From an uncultured Pelagibacteraceae bacterium (GTDB taxonomy: Bacteria; Pseudomonadota; Alphaproteobacteria; Pelagibacterales; Pelagibacteraceae), in NCBI GenBank assembly GCA_902589345.1, contig CACISU010000006.1:1-47231 (forward strand): 47,231 nt of DNA, in the 5' to 3' direction. The notes beneath the pieces are model-generated. The model was not told the origin of the DNA, made no database searches, and saw nothing but the letters and a program-made list of their open reading frames with translations. Position 1 is the first letter of the stretch. Each line of letters begins with the position of its first letter. Positions 11,156 to 20,882 of the stretch are shown piece by piece. Position numbers and translations under genes: made by a program.

Positions 11156-13225
11156 CTAAAGCGCAGCTTTTATAGATAATTTTACTTTTCCTCTATCAAA
11201 GCCTATTACTTTAACTTTTACTGCATCCCCCTCTTTAACAACATCAGTTACCTTGGCAACTCTTTTGTCAGCAAGTTCTGAAATATGAACTAGACCATCT
11301 TGTTTTCCAAGAAAGTTAACAAATGCTCCAAATTCCATAATTTTCATAACTTTTCCGTTATAGATTTTATTTAATTCCGCTTTAGCTGTAAGGTCCTTGA
11401 TAAATTGTAAGGCAATATTTCGGGACTCTTCATCTGGCGCTGCAACTGTTACAACTCCTTCATCATTAACGTCTACTTTAGCACCTGATTTTTCAACTAT
11501 TTCTCTTATCGTTGCTCCACCTTTTCCAATAACTGTTGCAATATCTTTTTTATCTACAGTAATTTTTTCCATCTTAGGAGTATGCTTTCCAACACCTTCT
11601 CTAGATTTATCCAAAGCTTTATTCATTTCACCAAGAATATGAATTCTTCCATCTTTAGCTTGTTTTAAGGCTTGTTCCATTATTTCAAATGTTATTCCTG
11701 TAATTTTAATATCCATTTGAAGAGAAGTAATTCCATCTTTAGTTCCAGCAACCTTAAAATCCATATCACCAAGATGATCTTCATCCCCTAGAATGTCTGA
11801 TAATACGCTAAAATCATCACCTTCTTTAATTAATCCCATAGCAATACCTGCAACAGGTTCTTTTATTGGAACTCCTGCATCCATTAATGCTAGAGACGTT
11901 CCGCAAACTGTTGCCATTGATGATGAACCATTAGACTCTGTAATTTCTGATACAATTCTAAATGTATAAGGAAAACTCTCCTTTGATGGTAAAGATGATT
12001 TTATTGCTCTCCAAGCAAGCTTCCCATGCCCAATTTCTCTTCTACCTGTTCCAATTCTTCCAGTTTCACCAACTGAGAATGGAGGAAAATTATAATGAAG
12101 CATAAACCTTTCTCTTTGAAGGCCTTCTAAACTTTCAATTCTTTGCTCATCATCTGAAGTTCCAAGCGTAGTTGTTACAATCGCTTGAGTTTCACCTCTA
12201 GTAAATAGTGCTGAACCATGAGTTCGTGGCAAAATTCCAACTTCACACGAAATGGGTCTTACATCTGAAAGTCCCCTTCCATCAATACGATTTTTATTTT
12301 TTAATATATCTGTTCTAACTATTCTTTTTTCTAAATTTTTAAGTTCAGAATTGACATCTAAATCTGTAAAACTTTCATTTTCTTCAAATAGTTTTTTGGC
12401 TTTATCTGTTATTTCAGAGATTAAATTTGATCTTTCTTGTTTATCTTTGATTGAAAAAGCTTTTTTTAATTCATCTGTAAACTCATCTTCAATTTTTTTC
12501 TTAACTTCTGAAAGATCTTTTTTTTCTACAACCCAATCAGGTTTTTTACATTCTTTAGCGAGCTCTTCAATCATATTAATTACTGGAACAAAATTTTCAT
12601 GTCCAAATTTAACTGCATCTAACATTTCTCCTTCGGTTAAACCGCTTGTTTCTGACTCAACCATTAAGACTGCATCTTTTGTACCAGCTACAACAAGATC
12701 CAATTTTGAATTTTCTAATTCTTTTTTTGATGGATTAAGAACATATTTTCCGTCAATAAAACCAACTCTAGATGCCGCGATAGGACCCATAAATGGCATG
12801 CCTGAAATAGCTAAAGCTGCTGATGAAGCAGTGATTGATAATATATCTGCTTCATTTTCTTTATCATAGGATATTACTGTTGGTAGCAATTGTACTTCAT
12901 TTTTAAATTCATCTGGAAACAATGGTCTTATAGGTCTGTCGATTAATCTTGATATTAATGTTTCACTTTCAGTTGGTCTTGCTTCTCTTTTAAAATAACC
13001 ACCAGGAATTTTTCCTGCTGCATAATATTTTTCTTGATAGTTGACTGACAATGGAAAATAATCCATATCTGGATTTACTTTTTTTGCACCAACAACAGTT
13101 GCTAAAACAACTGTTTCTCCACATTTTGCAATTATTGCACCATCAGCTTGTCTTGCAATTTTACCTGTCTCTAAACTTATTTTTTTTCCGTTTAATTCGA
13201 TTTCTTTTTTAAATATTTTAAACAT
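11156..13225 (-). CDS. pnp: Polyribonucleotide nucleotidyltransferase (PNPase)
   Basis: PNPase degrades RNA from the 3' end using phosphate and is a core part of mRNA turnover. The 689-residue protein has two RNase PH-like domains (about 1-235 and 305-545) separated by a helical linker. These are followed by a KH domain ([22 protein letters not shown]) and a C-terminal S1 domain ([30 protein letters not shown]). The second PH domain carries the [14 protein letters not shown] and [15 protein letters not shown] motifs of the active core. It is the last gene of the nusA-infB-rbfA-rpsO-pnp operon, with a 6-base gap to rpsO, an order widely conserved in Proteobacteria. Confidence 0.97.
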   Translation of the reverse strand: MFKIFKKEIELNGKKISLETGKIARQADGAIIAKCGETVVLATVVGAKKVNPDMDYFPLSVNYQEKYYAAGKIPGGYFKREARPTESETLISRLIDRPIRPLFPDEFKNEVQLLPTVISYDKENEADILSITASSAALAISGMPFMGPIAASRVGFIDGKYVLNPSKKELENSKLDLVVAGTKDAVLMVESETSGLTEGEMLDAVKFGHENFVPVINMIEELAKECKKPDWVVEKKDLSEVKKKIEDEFTDELKKAFSIKDKQERSNLISEITDKAKKLFEENESFTDLDVNSELKNLEKRIVRTDILKNKNRIDGRGLSDVRPISCEVGILPRTHGSALFTRGETQAIVTTTLGTSDDEQRIESLEGLQRERFMLHYNFPPFSVGETGRIGTGRREIGHGKLAWRAIKSSLPSKESFPYTFRIVSEITESNGSSSMATVCGTSLALMDAGVPIKEPVAGIAMGLIKEGDDFSVLSDILGDEDHLGDMDFKVAGTKDGITSLQMDIKITGITFEIMEQALKQAKDGRIHILGEMNKALDKSREGVGKHTPKMEKITVDKKDIATVIGKGGATIREIVEKSGAKVDVNDEGVVTVAAPDEESRNIALQFIKDLTAKAELNKIYNGKVMKIMEFGAFVNFLGKQDGLVHISELADKRVAKVTDVVKEGDAVKVKVIGFDRGKVKLSIKAAL

Positions 13226-13231
13226 TAACTT

Positions 13232-13480
13232 CTACTTTCTTAAATTTAATTTTGATAATACGTTTTTATAAGAATCCACTTTATTTTTTTTCAAATAATC
13301 TAAAAGTTTTTTTCTTTTATTTACTGCCTTCAACAAACCAACTGATGAATGTTTATCCTTTTTAAATTTTTTAATATGTTTGGATAAATTTTCAATCTTA
13401 TCTGTCAATTGAGCTACCTGCAATTCTGAAGAACCTGTATCCTTTTCATGAATTGCTAAATCTTTATTTTTTTTACTCAT
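13232..13480 (-). CDS. rpsO: Small ribosomal subunit protein uS15
   Basis: S15 binds 16S rRNA early in 30S assembly and forms an intersubunit bridge. The 82-residue protein has the conserved DTGSSELQVAQLTDKIENL, the H-x-K-D-x-H-S segment (KKDKHSSVGLL) and KRKKLLDYLKK. It is a little shorter at the N-terminus than the usual 88-89 residues. It lies 13 bases after rbfA and 6 before pnp on the coding strand. S15 is known in E. coli to repress its own mRNA, but no matching leader structure was recognised here. The usual truB between rbfA and rpsO is missing. Confidence 0.96.
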   Translation of the reverse strand: MSKKNKDLAIHEKDTGSSELQVAQLTDKIENLSKHIKKFKKDKHSSVGLLKAVNKRKKLLDYLKKNKVDSYKNVLSKLNLRK

Positions 13481-13493
13481 ACTTTATTTTTCC

Positions 13494-13859
13494 TTATTTG
13501 TTTGTTTGTTTTATTAAATTTTCAATTTTTTCTGCATAATCAAATGATTCATCTTTAACAAAAAGAAGTTTTGGTAAAAATTTCATTGTTATTTTTTTTG
13601 ATAAAACTTTTCTTATGACAAATGAAAATTCTTTTAACTTATCTATTGCTTCTTGCGTGTCTTTTCCACCTAAGGGTAACACAAAAGCTTTTGCTGTTTT
13701 CAAGTCTGGGCTCATTCGTACTTCTGTAACTGTAATCTCTCTAGTTTGCAAATTTGGTAATTTGGCTTCTTCTCTTAAAAATATCATACCTAGAGCTTGT
13801 TTAACCATTTCGCCAACTCTTAGTTGTCTTTGAGTCATTGGTTTTCCTAATTTGCTCAT
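13494..13859 (-). CDS. rbfA: Ribosome-binding factor A
   Basis: RbfA is a late 30S maturation factor that binds near helix 1/44 of 16S rRNA and is important in the cold. The 121-residue protein has the KH-like core: QRQLRVGEMVKQALGMI at the start, ITVTEVRMSPDLKTAKAFVLPL in the middle, and LPKLLFVKDESFDYAEKIENLI at the end. It follows infB by 4 bases, the usual neighbour. The frame after it should be truB in the classic operon but is rpsO instead. Confidence 0.95.
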   Translation of the reverse strand: MSKLGKPMTQRQLRVGEMVKQALGMIFLREEAKLPNLQTREITVTEVRMSPDLKTAKAFVLPLGGKDTQEAIDKLKEFSFVIRKVLSKKITMKFLPKLLFVKDESFDYAEKIENLIKQTNK

Positions 13860-13863
13860 TTTT

Positions 13864-16065
13864 TTATATTCTTCTTTCAGTTATAGTTGAATTATAGACT
13901 TCAATTATATCTTTTTTTTGATAATCATTAAAATCTTTGACCGTAATACCACATTCTAAGCCTGCTGAAACTTGTTTAGCTTGATTTTTTTCTCTAAAAA
14001 TTGAGCCTATTTTGCCATTAAATATGATTGTTCCATCTCTAATTATTCTTACATTGGAGTCTTGTAAAATTTCTCCGTCTATTACCTTAGAGCCTGCTAC
14101 CTTTCCTACTTTTGAAACTTTAAATATTTCTAGTATTTCTGCTGAACCAATTATTTTTTCTTCAACATCAGGTGTTAAAAGTCCTGACATTTTATTTTTT
14201 ATAAAATCTAATACTTCATAGATTATGTTGTAGGAACTTATAGAGATTTTTTCCATTTCAGCTAATTTTTTAGCCTCTTTTGTAGGCTTAACATTAAATG
14301 CAATTAATAATGCATTTGATGCTTTTGCTAAAGAAACATCAGTTTCAGTTATCATTCCTATATCTGAAAGAATTATTTTTGCACTCACTTCATCATGTTT
14401 AATTTGTGTAATTGCACTTTTGATTGCCTCAGCAGATCCATGTACATCAGATTTTATTATTATGTTAAGCTCTTCAGAAATCTTATCTTTGAATGCAGAG
14501 TCTTGAGTTACAAAATTTAAAGGATTTTTCCCCTCTTGTTTTTCCTGAACTCTAGCACTACAAAGTAGTTTTGCTTCTTTCTCACTTTCTAAAACAACAA
14601 AATCATCACCAGCTTTTGAAGCTCCATTAATACCTAATATTTCAACAGGAGTAGCTGGATAAGCCTCATTAATATTTTTTCCTAAATCATTTACTATAGC
14701 TCTAACTTTTCCCCATTTAAGTCCACTAACAAAATAGTCTCCCTTATTTAAAGTACCTGAAGTAACAATAATATTTACAATTGGTCCTCTTCCAATATCT
14801 ATTTTGGATTCAATTACTGACCCTGTAGCTTTTAGTTCAAAATCAGTTTTAAGATCTAGTAGTTCAGCTTGTAACAAAACTGCTTCAATTAATTTATCTA
14901 AATTTGTTTTATTTTTTGTAGAAATTTCTACCATTAATGTTTCCCCTGAAAGTTCTTCGGCTATCAGCTCATATTCTAAGAGTTGATTTTTTACCTTTTG
15001 TGGGTCTGCATCTGGTAAATCACATTTATTTATTGCAACAACTATTGGTACGGCAGCAGCTTTTGCATGTTTAATTGACTCAACTGTTTGTGGTTTGACT
15101 CCATCATTTGCAGCTACAACTAAAACTACTATATCTGTTAGTTTTGAACCTCTTGCTCTCATTTCTGTAAATGCAGCATGTCCAGGAGTATCAATAAATG
15201 TAATTTTATTAGATTTATAATTTATTTGATATGCACCTATGTGCTGTGTAATTCCTCCAAACTCTCCTGATACAACATTTGCTTCTCTAAGAACATCTAA
15301 TACAGATGTTTTTCCATGATCAACATGCCCCATTACTGTAACTATTGGAGGTCTACTTTTTAAGTTTTCAGATTTTACTTCTTTAATTTTTTCAATAATT
15401 TCCTCGGCCTTTTGTTCTTTTATAGGATTGTGACCAAATTCTTGAACTAGATATTCTGCTATATCTGAATTTATATTGTGATTAATTGTAGCCGTTACCC
15501 CCATGCCAAGTAAATGTTTAATAAGATTGCTAGATTGTTCAGCCATTCTATTTGCAAGTTCTCTAATTGTAATTACCTCTGGAATTTTTACATCTCTTTT
15601 GACTGGTTTTAGACTATCTTTTAGATCATCATTTCTATCTCTATTTTCTTTTAGTTTAGCACGCTTTAATGATGCCAAACTTCTAGATCTTGTACCTCCA
15701 ATATTATCTTCATCGCTTAGTGCTCTTGATATTGTTAATTTTAATTCACGCTTTTTAAAACCTGATTTTCCTTTTTGAGGTGTCTCACCTTTTAATCTTT
15801 TTGTTGCACGTTGCTCAGCAAGTTTTCTTTTCTCATAATCTGAAGTGGGTTTTGCAATTATTGGTTCATTTTTAATTGGTATTTTTTTTGGTTTTAAATA
15901 AGGTCTTTGATTATAAGGTTTTTGAAAACTCTGTTTACTAGAGAATTTACCTTGTCTTTTTTCTATAATTACTGAATTTTTTGCCTTTGATTTTGCAATC
16001 TCTATATTATCAATAGTTTTCTTTGAAGTCCCAGATATAGTAAGTTTTGTTTTTTTCTTTTCCAT
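13864..16065 (-). CDS. infB: Translation initiation factor IF-2
   Basis: IF-2 is the GTPase that brings initiator tRNA to the 30S subunit and promotes subunit joining. In the 733-residue protein the N-terminal third is low-complexity and basic and begins with a LTISGTSKK element typical of alphaproteobacterial IF-2. It is shorter than in enteric bacteria (about 890 residues). The G domain begins near residue 240 with GHVDHGKT, followed by DTPGHAAF, NKCDLPDA and the switch elements. Domains II-IV fill the C-terminus. It lies 10 bases after nusA, leaving no room for the small YlxR gene often found there. Its operon partners all serve ribosome or RNA function. Confidence 0.97.
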   Translation of the reverse strand: MEKKKTKLTISGTSKKTIDNIEIAKSKAKNSVIIEKRQGKFSSKQSFQKPYNQRPYLKPKKIPIKNEPIIAKPTSDYEKRKLAEQRATKRLKGETPQKGKSGFKKRELKLTISRALSDEDNIGGTRSRSLASLKRAKLKENRDRNDDLKDSLKPVKRDVKIPEVITIRELANRMAEQSSNLIKHLLGMGVTATINHNINSDIAEYLVQEFGHNPIKEQKAEEIIEKIKEVKSENLKSRPPIVTVMGHVDHGKTSVLDVLREANVVSGEFGGITQHIGAYQINYKSNKITFIDTPGHAAFTEMRARGSKLTDIVVLVVAANDGVKPQTVESIKHAKAAAVPIVVAINKCDLPDADPQKVKNQLLEYELIAEELSGETLMVEISTKNKTNLDKLIEAVLLQAELLDLKTDFELKATGSVIESKIDIGRGPIVNIIVTSGTLNKGDYFVSGLKWGKVRAIVNDLGKNINEAYPATPVEILGINGASKAGDDFVVLESEKEAKLLCSARVQEKQEGKNPLNFVTQDSAFKDKISEELNIIIKSDVHGSAEAIKSAITQIKHDEVSAKIILSDIGMITETDVSLAKASNALLIAFNVKPTKEAKKLAEMEKISISSYNIIYEVLDFIKNKMSGLLTPDVEEKIIGSAEILEIFKVSKVGKVAGSKVIDGEILQDSNVRIIRDGTIIFNGKIGSIFREKNQAKQVSAGLECGITVKDFNDYQKKDIIEVYNSTITERRI

Positions 16066-16075
16066 GTTTCATCTC

Positions 16076-17629
16076 TTAATCTTTGTAAGCTATTTCTCTT
16101 GCTGACATTATCAATTCATCAGCTTCTTTTTTTGACAATGCAAAATCTTCCAAATAACCTTTAATTTTAATTCTTTCACCTTTAAAAATATCATATGTGC
16201 CTGTTAGTTCATCTGAGGAAAGATCTGCAAAATCTGTTAAAGTTAATATCTTCTGCTCTCCAAGGGTCATTAACATCCCTGGGGTCAATCCTTTATGATT
16301 AATTAATTTACTATCTAAACCAAGGTCTTTTATTCTTTTTGATATTTCTTCTTGATCTTTTTTGTAAAATTCGTTTGCTCTTTCGATAAGTTCTTTAGAA
16401 GTCTCTTCTTCTATACCTTCTATTTTAGTCAAATCTTCTACATTACTATCTTTAATATCATCTATAGTTGAAAATCCTTCTGCAACTAATAACTGTCCCA
16501 AGGTTTCGTCTAACTCTAAGTTTTTAACAAAGTTATCTGTCTTTTCTTTAAATTCAATTTGTCGTTTTTCAGAGTCTTCCTGGTCAGTCATAATATTTAT
16601 TTCATAATTTAATAATTTAGTTGCCAATCTAACATTTTGACCTCTTCTACCGATTGCTTTACTTAAATTGTCCTCAGTTAATATTACATCTAATTTTTTT
16701 AAATCATTATCAACATTCACTCTTAAGACTTCAGCAGGAGATAATGCATTTGAAACTACTATTGCAGGATCTTCAGACCAATTTACAATATCTATTTTTT
16801 CTCCCTGTAATTCATTTACTACCGCTTGAACTCTGCTACCTCTCATACCTACACATGCTCCTACAGGATCCAGAGACGAATCTATTGCTTTAACACAAAT
16901 TTTTGCTCTGCTCCCTGGATCTCTTGAAGAAGATTTAATTTCAATTAATCCATCATAAATTTCTGGAACTTCTTGAATAAAAAGTTTTTCCATAAATTTT
17001 GGATGAGCTCTTGATAAAAAAATTTGTTGACCTCTTGGTTCTCTTCTAACATCTAAACAATATGCCTTTACTCTATCTCCAGCTTTTATATTTTCTCTCG
17101 GAATTATTTCATTTTTTTGAATTATTGCTTCTGTTCTTCCAAGGTCTACAATTATATTTCCAAATTCAATTCTTTTTACAATTCCACTTAATATAGTATC
17201 TTTTTTATCTTTAAAATCGTTAAACTGTCTTTCTCTCTCTGCTTCTCTTACATTAAAACTTATAACTTGTTTAGCAGTTTGAGCTGCAATTCTTCCAAAA
17301 TCAAAAGATGGTAGTGGTTGAAGAACTTCATCTCCAATTTTTTTGTCATTATTTTTTTGATTTAATTCTATCGCTTTTTCTAGGCTAATTTCTAAATTTG
17401 AATTTTCGGGATTTTCAACAATTATTAATTTTCTATAAATTCCTATATCTCCATTATCTCTATCTATTACTACTTTTATTTCATTATCAGAACCAAATTT
17501 TGATTTTGCTGCTTTAGCAATTCCATTTTCCATGGAATCTATAATTAGTTCTTTATCTATAGATTTTTCTAAAGCTACAGCTTCAGCAATTCTTAATAGT
17601 TCAAGTTTATCTGCTCTACGATTTAACAT
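16076..17629 (-). CDS. nusA: Transcription termination/antitermination protein NusA
   Basis: NusA binds RNA polymerase and controls pausing, termination and antitermination. The ATG at 17629 is chosen over an in-frame TTG five codons upstream, because a GGAA ribosome-binding element lies about 9 bases before that ATG and homologues begin near MLNRRADKLEL. The resulting 517-residue protein has an N-terminal polymerase-binding domain (1-125), an S1 domain (about 135-205: GIVKRIEFGNIIVDLGRTEAI), two KH domains (DPVGACVGMRGSRVQAVVNE and AIGRRGQNVRLA) and C-terminal acidic helix-hairpin-helix repeats. Only 10 bases separate it from infB. A promoter and a terminator-like hairpin lie immediately upstream. 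rimP, its usual upstream neighbour, is absent from this position. Confidence 0.96.
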   Translation of the reverse strand: MLNRRADKLELLRIAEAVALEKSIDKELIIDSMENGIAKAAKSKFGSDNEIKVVIDRDNGDIGIYRKLIIVENPENSNLEISLEKAIELNQKNNDKKIGDEVLQPLPSFDFGRIAAQTAKQVISFNVREAERERQFNDFKDKKDTILSGIVKRIEFGNIIVDLGRTEAIIQKNEIIPRENIKAGDRVKAYCLDVRREPRGQQIFLSRAHPKFMEKLFIQEVPEIYDGLIEIKSSSRDPGSRAKICVKAIDSSLDPVGACVGMRGSRVQAVVNELQGEKIDIVNWSEDPAIVVSNALSPAEVLRVNVDNDLKKLDVILTEDNLSKAIGRRGQNVRLATKLLNYEINIMTDQEDSEKRQIEFKEKTDNFVKNLELDETLGQLLVAEGFSTIDDIKDSNVEDLTKIEGIEEETSKELIERANEFYKKDQEEISKRIKDLGLDSKLINHKGLTPGMLMTLGEQKILTLTDFADLSSDELTGTYDIFKGERIKIKGYLEDFALSKKEADELIMSAREIAYKD

Positions 17630-17642
17630 ATTTAATTGTTCC

Positions 17643-17669
17643 AAAAAAAAATGGGCCGAGGCCCATTTT
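17643..17669 (-). terminator. Intrinsic terminator after metK / attenuator in the nusA leader
   Basis: On the minus strand a 9-bp stem AAAATGGGC-CTCG-GCCCATTTT (17669-17648) merges into a run of T extending to about 17643. This is a textbook intrinsic terminator and one of only two G+C-rich hairpins seen outside genes in the window. It lies 60 bases past the metK stop and ends about 13 bases before the nusA ATG. A promoter sits upstream of it, so it would lie inside the nusA leader RNA. An overlapping 12-base palindrome TTGAAATTTCAA lies at 17668-17679. Confidence 0.8.
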
Positions 17670-17691
17670 GAAATTTCAACAATGTACCTGA

Positions 17692-17719
17692 AATATAAGT
17701 ATTTTTAGTAATTTTTCAA
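17692..17719 (-). promoter_or_regulatory. Predicted promoter of the nusA operon
   Basis: The minus strand carries TTGAAA (17719-17714), a 16-base spacer and TATATT (17697-17692), a fair sigma-70 match. It is the only such match found in the 100 bases between metK and nusA. Predicted transcription start is near 17685, giving a leader of about 55 bases that contains the terminator hairpin. This is inference from hexamer matches in A/T-rich DNA. Confidence 0.5.
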
Positions 17720-17729
17720 CTTTTTTTAA

Positions 17730-18890
17730 TTATTTGAAAATCTTCGATTTATCTGTTTTTTCCCATGAAAATGAACCATCTGACTCTGGCTCTCTTCCAA
17801 AATGTCCATAGGCTGCTGTTTTTTGATAAATAGCTTTATTTAAACCTAGCATTTCTCTTATGCCTCTTGGGCTTAAATCAAAATTTTCATTTATTAATTT
17901 TTCAACATGTGTATTTTTTTCTTCATCATTATCAAATAGATCGACATATATTGATAAAGGTTTTGAAACACCTATTGCATACGCTAATTGAATTAAGCAC
18001 TTATCAGCAATACCAGATGCCACAACATTTTTAGCAAGATATCTTGAGGCATATGCTGCTGATCTATCTACTTTTGTTGGATCTTTTCCTGAAAAAGCAC
18101 CACCGCCATGAGGTGCTGCACCACCATAAGTATCTACAATTATTTTTCTTCCAGTCAATCCACTATCTCCGTCAGGACCACCTATAACAAAATTTCCAGT
18201 AGGATTTATATAAATCTCTTTTTCATCAAGATTTCCTAATAAATTTTTTGGAATAGATCTCTCGATATATGGCATACAAAGCTCTTTAACTTTTGGTAAG
18301 TCAACATCTTTAGAATGCTGTGTAGAGATCACCACTGATTTTACAGCACTTGGTACACCATCTTTGTATTCAATTGTAATTTGACTTTTTGAATCTGGCT
18401 CAATTCCTTTTAACTTTCCAGATTTCCTATCTTCAGCCATTAATCTTAAAATTCTGTGTGAGTAATGAATTGGGGCTGGCATTAGAACATCAGTTTCATT
18501 ACATGCATATCCAAACATTATTCCCTGATCTCCAGCACCTTCATCTTTGTTTCCTGAAGAATCAACACCCATAGCTATATCTGCTGACTGAGAATGTAAG
18601 TGAGTTTCAATCTTAGTTGTATCTTTCCAACTAAAACCATCTTGGTCATAACCAATATCTTTAATACAATCTCGAACTTTAGATATTAATTCATCTTTTT
18701 TGATTTCTGGACCTCTTGTCTCGCCTGCTAAAACCACTTTATTTGTTGTTGTTAATGTTTCGCAAGCAACTCTCGATTGCGGTTCAGATGCTAGATAAGT
18801 ATCAACAACCATATCTGAAATTCTATCACATACTTTATCTGGGTGGCCCTCAGATACTGATTCACTTGTAAATAAATAATCTTTTTTCAT
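17730..18890 (-). CDS. metK: S-adenosylmethionine synthetase
   Basis: MetK makes S-adenosylmethionine from methionine and ATP. The ATG at 18890 ([20 protein letters not shown]) is preferred, because this is where the family's conserved N-terminus starts. An upstream ATG at 18908 would add six residues and deepen the overlap with lnt. The 386-residue protein has the methionine-loop [12 protein letters not shown], the [12 protein letters not shown] hexapeptide and the phosphate-binding [19 protein letters not shown]. Its 5' end lies inside the 3' end of lnt (29-base overlap), so there is no room for a SAM riboswitch and expression depends on the upstream operon. A strong hairpin terminator follows. 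Confidence 0.97.
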   Translation of the reverse strand: MKKDYLFTSESVSEGHPDKVCDRISDMVVDTYLASEPQSRVACETLTTTNKVVLAGETRGPEIKKDELISKVRDCIKDIGYDQDGFSWKDTTKIETHLHSQSADIAMGVDSSGNKDEGAGDQGIMFGYACNETDVLMPAPIHYSHRILRLMAEDRKSGKLKGIEPDSKSQITIEYKDGVPSAVKSVVISTQHSKDVDLPKVKELCMPYIERSIPKNLLGNLDEKEIYINPTGNFVIGGPDGDSGLTGRKIIVDTYGGAAPHGGGAFSGKDPTKVDRSAAYASRYLAKNVVASGIADKCLIQLAYAIGVSKPLSIYVDLFDNDEEKNTHVEKLINENFDLSPRGIREMLGLNKAIYQKTAAYGHFGREPESDGSFSWEKTDKSKIFK

Positions 18891-20439
18891 TAGCTCTCCT
18901 ATTCTCAAATAATTTTATTAAAAAAAACAAACTAATATAAATAATCATAATGTAAATAAATATCTTGTTGCCATGTTCTCCAAAAATTGTTTTTACAGGT
19001 TTATAAAAATAATCGACAGTAATCATTCCCTTTTTAGTTGATTCTAATTTTTCAACGACTATTCCTAATGGATTTATATAACCGGAAATTCCATTATTGG
19101 ATGATCTAATCAAATTTTTACCCTCTTCTATAGATCTAAATATTGAGTGTGAAAAATGCTGATCAAGTCCCACTGTTTCTCCAAACCAACCGTCTTCCGA
19201 AATATTTATAATAAAATTATTATTTTTATTAGAACCAATTATTTTTCCTGAATAAATTATCTCATAACATATTAATGGTACAAAACTAAAATTATTTAAA
19301 TTTAATTCAATAACTTCCCTTTTACTTTTGCTTGAGCTGAATGATTGATATCCTGCGGTAATTTTCTTTAATCCAAAGCTAGATAAAAAATTCTCAAGAG
19401 GTAAAAACTCTCCAAATGGAACTAATTTAATTTTGTCATATTTAGATATTAATTTTAAGTTATTATCTACTACTATCAATGAATTAAAAATTTTATTCTT
19501 TCCATTTTCAACTTTTTGGGTATTCATTCCAAGAATTATAATATCTTGATCTGAAAAGTTTTCTTTAAATATTTCTCTATAATATTTTAAGTCACTATAA
19601 TAAATATGTGAAAAGATTCCTTCAGGAAATATATATAGATTTTTTTCATTAAGTTTTGTTTTACTTAAATTTATTATTTCTCTAATTAAAGGCTCTGAGT
19701 CATCAGTATTAAAAAATCTATCAATTGTAATTTTTGGATTTATAATTTTTATCTTATAATTAATTTTTTCTTTATTAGTTTTGTTAAATTTATTTATGTT
19801 CAAATACCCATATAGATTATTAAATAAAATAATTGCTAATAATAAAAATATCCCCATTAATTTAAATTTTGCCCTTTGTTTAAAAAATAAAATAATAGGC
19901 AAAGTAAATAAGGTTATAGATAATAAATTTAATGAATATGTTCCTATTACAGACAATATTTGAATAGAATATAAATAGTTTGTTAAACTATAAACAATTA
20001 AGTTCCAAGGGAACCCTCCTAGTACATGGCCTCTTATAAATTCTATTATCGCAAAAATTAATGAAAAAATAAGAATAGATGATAAATTTTTTTTAATTTT
20101 AATTAAAGATGCAATTAAAGTTATTAATCCGTAAAATATTCCAAGAAAAAGTGGGATAATAATTATTGATAATGGAATTAAGGGTTTAAATGTTTCATCA
20201 AATGTTAATGAGTTAGCTATCCAATAAAGGCTAGATATAAAATATCCAAAACCAAACATCCATCCAAAAATAAAACTGGATAATTTATTATCTATAGAAA
20301 CAATAAAAAAAAATAAAATTGGAAATGTAAAAAAATTGATAAAAAAAAAATCATAAGGTGGTAAGCTAAAAGTGCTTAACGTCCCAATTAAAATAGGAAT
20401 TAAAAATAATTTGGAAATATTTTTTATAGAATTTATCAA
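18862..20439 (-). CDS. lnt: Apolipoprotein N-acyltransferase
   Basis: Lnt adds the third acyl chain to outer-membrane lipoproteins, the last maturation step at the inner membrane. The 525-residue protein has about seven hydrophobic helices in the first 205 residues. A nitrilase-type periplasmic domain follows, with the catalytic triad Glu273 (IFPEGIFSH), Lys336 ([13 protein letters not shown]) and Cys391 ([10 protein letters not shown]). A final C-terminal helix precedes the basic tail. It follows ybeY by 8 bases, so the CBS-domain transporter gene often found between them is missing. Its product serves the lipoproteins encoded at 31662-32255 and 44768-45388. Confidence 0.95.
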   Translation of the reverse strand: MINSIKNISKLFLIPILIGTLSTFSLPPYDFFFINFFTFPILFFFIVSIDNKLSSFIFGWMFGFGYFISSLYWIANSLTFDETFKPLIPLSIIIIPLFLGIFYGLITLIASLIKIKKNLSSILIFSLIFAIIEFIRGHVLGGFPWNLIVYSLTNYLYSIQILSVIGTYSLNLLSITLFTLPIILFFKQRAKFKLMGIFLLLAIILFNNLYGYLNINKFNKTNKEKINYKIKIINPKITIDRFFNTDDSEPLIREIINLSKTKLNEKNLYIFPEGIFSHIYYSDLKYYREIFKENFSDQDIIILGMNTQKVENGKNKIFNSLIVVDNNLKLISKYDKIKLVPFGEFLPLENFLSSFGLKKITAGYQSFSSSKSKREVIELNLNNFSFVPLICYEIIYSGKIIGSNKNNNFIINISEDGWFGETVGLDQHFSHSIFRSIEEGKNLIRSSNNGISGYINPLGIVVEKLESTKKGMITVDYFYKPVKTIFGEHGNKIFIYIMIIYISLFFLIKLFENRRANEKRLFIYK

Positions 20440-20447
20440 TTTAAAAT

Positions 20448-20882
20448 TTAAAGGTGTTTAAAAATTATTTTCTCTTTATTGTGCATTTTGTAATAATCTT
20501 TTAATTTTTTATGATTATAACCTAAAAGATGAAGCAGTCCATGTATCCACATTTTATCTAATTCTATCGCAAAAGACGAATTATGAGATCTTTTTTTAAC
20601 TATTTCATAGCTAATTGCTATATCACCCAAAAAAGAGTTTTTTTTTAATTTTTCATTAAATGGAAAAGACAAAACATCTGTTATTTTATTCTTTCTTCTA
20701 AATTTATTATTTAACTTTTTTATAAATTTATTTGTAGTTAATAAAACTGTGAAATGATAATTTTTTTTTCTAAAAAAATTCAATTTTGATAAAATTTTTA
20801 ACTTTTTTTTAAAAAAGGAATTTGGATTTTTAATATCCTTTTTCCATATTTTATTATCAAGTATAATGCTCGCCTTAATCAT
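20448..20882 (-). CDS. ybeY: Endoribonuclease YbeY
   Basis: YbeY is a metal-dependent RNase involved in 16S rRNA 3'-end maturation and 70S quality control. The 144-residue protein has the N-terminal core with KINKKFRRKN-like and ITDVLSFPF segments. The zinc signature HGLLHLLGYNH lies near the C-terminus (three His). The region after this motif is very short (about 22 residues). The start overlaps the phoH stop by 8 bases, which suggests coupled translation. The phoH-ybeY pair is conserved across bacteria. The N-terminal half is unusually lysine- and asparagine-rich, in line with the A/T bias. Confidence 0.93.
   Translation of the reverse strand: MIKASIILDNKIWKKDIKNPNSFFKKKLKILSKLNFFRKKNYHFTVLLTTNKFIKKLNNKFRRKNKITDVLSFPFNEKLKKNSFLGDIAISYEIVKKRSHNSSFAIELDKMWIHGLLHLLGYNHKKLKDYYKMHNKEKIIFKHL

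Noticed and set aside
12252..12869. 205-codon open frame on the plus strand opposite pnp
   Set aside because: It lies wholly antisense to the conserved PNPase coding region. Its Ser/Phe/Leu-rich translation is what the reverse complement of A/T-rich coding DNA gives. No ribosome-binding site or family was recognised.
13230..13495. Repeated A and T runs of seven to ten bases as slippage-prone frameshift sites in rpsO and elsewhere
   Set aside because: All affected genes remain open over full conserved length, so the runs reflect base composition and are not evidence of recoding.
18862..18908. Possible SAM riboswitch before metK
   Set aside because: The region upstream of metK is lnt coding sequence and no conserved SAM-binding fold was recognisable.
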